Source: an uncultured Bacilli bacterium (GTDB lineage: Bacteria > Bacillota_I > Bacilli_A > RF39 > UBA660). Taken from it: 7,972 nt of DNA. The position numbers were made by a program, and so were the translations under genes. Position 1 is the stretch's first letter, and each line of letters begins with the position of its first letter. Shown piece after piece: positions 7,145 through 7,972 of the stretch. The notes beneath the pieces are model-generated. The model ran no database searches. It was given only the letters and a program-made list of their open reading frames with translations, and was not told the origin of the DNA. The stretch spans positions 1 to 7,972 of the forward strand of contig CALVPO010000064.1 in assembly GCA_944351345.1 (NCBI GenBank). Direction: 5' to 3'.

Positions 7145-7693
7145 CTATAATTCAACTTTTACATTTTCTCTTTCATTTGCACTTGCTTCAAACATTGCTT
7201 TTGATTTGTAACCAAACAATCCTGCAAAAATATTACTTGGGAACATTTCAACTTTATTATTATAAATTCTAACAACGCCATTGTAATATTTTCTTGAATT
7301 AGCAATATCATCTTCAACTTTTGTTAATTGTTTACTTAAATCTTTGAAATTTTCATTTGCTTTTAAATCAGGATAAGCCTCTGCTAAGGCCATAATCTTG
7401 TTAATACCACTAGATAATTGTTCATTTGTCTTAATTTTCTCTTCATCAGACATTTTATCATAAGTACTGTTTCTTAATTCTACAACTTCTTTTAAAGTAT
7501 CTTTTTCGTGCTTAGCATATCCTTTAACAGTTTCTACTAAATTAGGAATTAAATCCCATCTTTTCTTTAGATAAACATCCATAGTAGAAAAAGCCTCTTT
7601 TACTTTATTATTTAGTTTCACAAAACTATTATATAGAGCTAAAGCATAAATGACAATCAAAATGATAATTGCAATGATAATGTAAATCCACAT
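7145..7693 (-). CDS. lemA: LemA family membrane protein
   Basis: This 182-residue protein is a full-length LemA match. One N-terminal membrane helix (about 2-22, WIYIIIAIIILIVIYALALY) leads into a helical coiled-coil domain. The family signature is RWDLIPNLVETVKGYAKHE (45-63), followed by AEAYPDLKANENF and the C-terminal block with YNNKVEMFPSNIFAGLFGY. The ribosome site GGAGG lies eight bases before the ATG. It is the first gene of a two-gene operon with the DUF2207 protein, and this pairing recurs in many Gram-positive genomes. LemA function is poorly defined; a membrane-bound partner of DUF2207 in the envelope is an inference. If the proposed attachment sites are right, this is cargo of a mobile element rather than a core gene, which would be unusual for the family. 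Confidence 0.95.
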   Translation of the reverse strand: MWIYIIIAIIILIVIYALALYNSFVKLNNKVKEAFSTMDVYLKKRWDLIPNLVETVKGYAKHEKDTLKEVVELRNSTYDKMSDEEKIKTNEQLSSGINKIMALAEAYPDLKANENFKDLSKQLTKVEDDIANSRKYYNGVVRIYNNKVEMFPSNIFAGLFGYKSKAMFEASANERENVKVEL

Positions 7694-7717
7694 AATTTCA
7701 CCTCCTATTGTAATTTA

Positions 7718-7726
7718 ATTTTATCA
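7718..7726 (-). promoter_or_regulatory. Possible lemA operon promoter (-10)
   Basis: On the minus strand this reads TGATAAAAT, an extended -10 box one mismatch from TATAAT. An A-rich tract lies upstream, at about 7733-7742. No good -35 box was found. It would leave a leader of roughly 20 bases. The region is very A+T rich, so confidence is limited. Confidence 0.35.
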
Positions 7727-7775
7727 TATTTCTGTTTTTTTTAATATATTATCGAGCAATTTTCTTTCAAAAGCA

Positions 7776-7803
7776 TTGTAATAATTTTAATATCTGCTAT
7801 AAT
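7776..7803 (+). promoter_or_regulatory. Outward-reading promoter at the right element end
   Basis: TTGTAA (7776-7781) and TATAAT (7798-7803) lie 16 bases apart, with a TGC extension directly before the -10. It points right, across attR toward the flanking gene at 7968. No element gene lies in that direction, so its product is either a short RNA ended at 7916 or read-through into the host. Confidence 0.5.
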
Positions 7804-7811
7804 TTATTTAG

Positions 7812-7839
7812 TTGATTTAATCCATCTTGGGAGTATAAT
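7812..7839 (+). promoter_or_regulatory. Second outward-reading promoter
   Basis: TTGATT (7812-7817) and TATAAT (7834-7839) have a 16-base spacer. It overlaps the 12-bp inverted repeat 7811-7822. Transcription would begin near 7846, about 50 bases before attR. Confidence 0.45.
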
Positions 7840-7878
7840 TTTACGAATATAAGAAAAGTTATCGCTCCATTTGAAGAC

Positions 7879-7916
7879 AACTTACGGACTGTAAGAAGTT
7901 CGTAAGTTTTTATTTT
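7879..7916 (+). terminator. Terminator-like hairpin spanning attR
   Basis: AACTTACGGA (7879-7888) pairs with TTCGTAAGTT (7899-7908), ten pairs with one G-T, around a 10-base loop and followed by TTTATTTT. The left arm is element DNA. The right arm is core plus flank, so the complete hairpin exists only after integration. It would stop most transcripts from the two outward promoters. Confidence 0.5.
7895..7905 (+). repeat. Putative attR core (direct repeat)
   Basis: GAAGTTCGTAA, an exact copy of 478-488 in the same orientation. In a circle made by joining 7894 to 478, ACAACTTACG (7877-7886) faces CGTAACTTGT (484-493). These are inverted repeats matching at 9 of 10 positions, which gives a plausible attP. 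Confidence 0.55.
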
Positions 7917-7937
7917 ATATAAATATTAAACTTTAAT

Positions 7938-7949
7938 GTTCTCTTTCTA
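7938..7949 (+). repeat. Right arm of 12-bp inverted repeat, next to a ribosome site
   Basis: GTTCTCTTTCTA is the exact reverse complement of 466-477. It touches the ribosome site AGGAAGGAGG (7949-7958) of the next gene. A hairpin with the distant left arm would be possible only in the empty site. Confidence 0.65.
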
Positions 7950-7967
7950 GGAAGGAGGACATTTTTT

Positions 7968-7972
7968 ATGCT
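7968..7972 (+). CDS. Start of the flanking gene, cut by the window edge
   Basis: Only ATG and two further bases are present. The call rests on a very strong GGAGG site (7954-7958) nine bases upstream and on promoters pointing this way. Nothing can be said about the product. It lies outside the proposed element and is inferred to be the host gene whose leader was interrupted. Confidence 0.55.

Larger units (their letters stand above)
478..7905. mobile_element. Putative integrative mobilizable element (serine recombinase type)
   Basis: The unit is bounded by direct repeats GAAGTTCGTAA and carries a large serine recombinase, a TnpV protein and a MOBP relaxase next to a candidate oriT. It also carries a minus-strand lemA-DUF2207 operon as apparent cargo. 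No coupling ATPase or type IV secretion genes are present, so it should be mobilized in trans rather than self-transmissible. One repeat copy plus the interior is 7417 bp. Recombinase, tnpV and relaxase modules resemble those of Tn4451-like and other Firmicutes mobilizable elements. The gene content makes a mobile element nearly certain. The exact ends, and therefore the inclusion of lemA-DUF2207, rest on the repeats and are less certain. Confidence 0.68.

Noticed and set aside
466..7949. TAGAAAGAGAAC/GTTCTCTTTCTA as terminal inverted repeats of a DDE transposon
   Set aside because: No target-site duplication lies outside the arms, no DDE transposase is present, and the recombinase is a serine enzyme. 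The direct repeat just inside fits integration better.
7800..7967. Known riboswitch in the leader of the flanking gene
   Set aside because: No recognisable core of purine, preQ1, SAM, TPP, fluoride or T-box classes was found. The hairpin is explained by the att junction.
1..7972. CRISPR array, tRNA or rRNA
   Set aside because: No regularly spaced repeats and no tRNA or rRNA core sequences were seen on either strand.

Overview
The window looks like a low-GC Gram-positive (Firmicutes/Bacilli-Clostridia or Mollicutes-relative) chromosome. The DNA is very A+T rich, Shine-Dalgarno sites are strong (GGAGG), TATAAT promoters are clear, the standard genetic code is used, and the mobility genes belong to Firmicutes families. 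The exact taxon cannot be read from the sequence.

Most of the window (about 478-7905) reads as one integrative mobilizable element of about 7.4 kb. Its proposed ends are an 11-bp direct repeat, GAAGTTCGTAA, at 478-488 (attL) and 7895-7905 (attR). Joining the two inner flanks in silico gives a putative circular attP with a 9/10 inverted repeat around the core. Joining the outer flanks gives a putative attB in which a promoter (432-460), a perfect 12-bp inverted repeat and the strong ribosome site of a rightward gene (start 7968) form one short 5' leader.

Layout. 1-318: two small leftward membrane-protein genes of the presumed host, one cut by the window edge. 374-460: back-to-back promoters. 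478-600: left element end with a GCAA-loop terminator. 601-828: unknown 75-residue protein. 829-1034: a structured non-coding stretch with a terminator and a hairpin over the next ribosome site. 1035-2855: large serine recombinase. 2874-3227: TnpV family protein. 3228-3301: candidate oriT. 3302-4606: MOBP-type relaxase. 4581-4622: two-way terminator. 4635-7693 (minus strand): a two-gene operon encoding LemA and a large DUF2207 membrane protein. 7694-7967: lemA promoter region, outward promoters, right element end with a terminator-like hairpin across attR, then the start of the flanking gene.

Functionally, the recombinase would integrate and excise the element. The relaxase, with no coupling protein or type IV secretion genes in sight, would nick it for transfer using a helper conjugative element. 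The lemA-DUF2207 operon would be cargo. The main points for follow-up are an envelope-protein operon carried as IME cargo, the insertion into a hairpin-bearing leader, and a repeated motif shared in inverted form between the region upstream of the recombinase and the candidate oriT.
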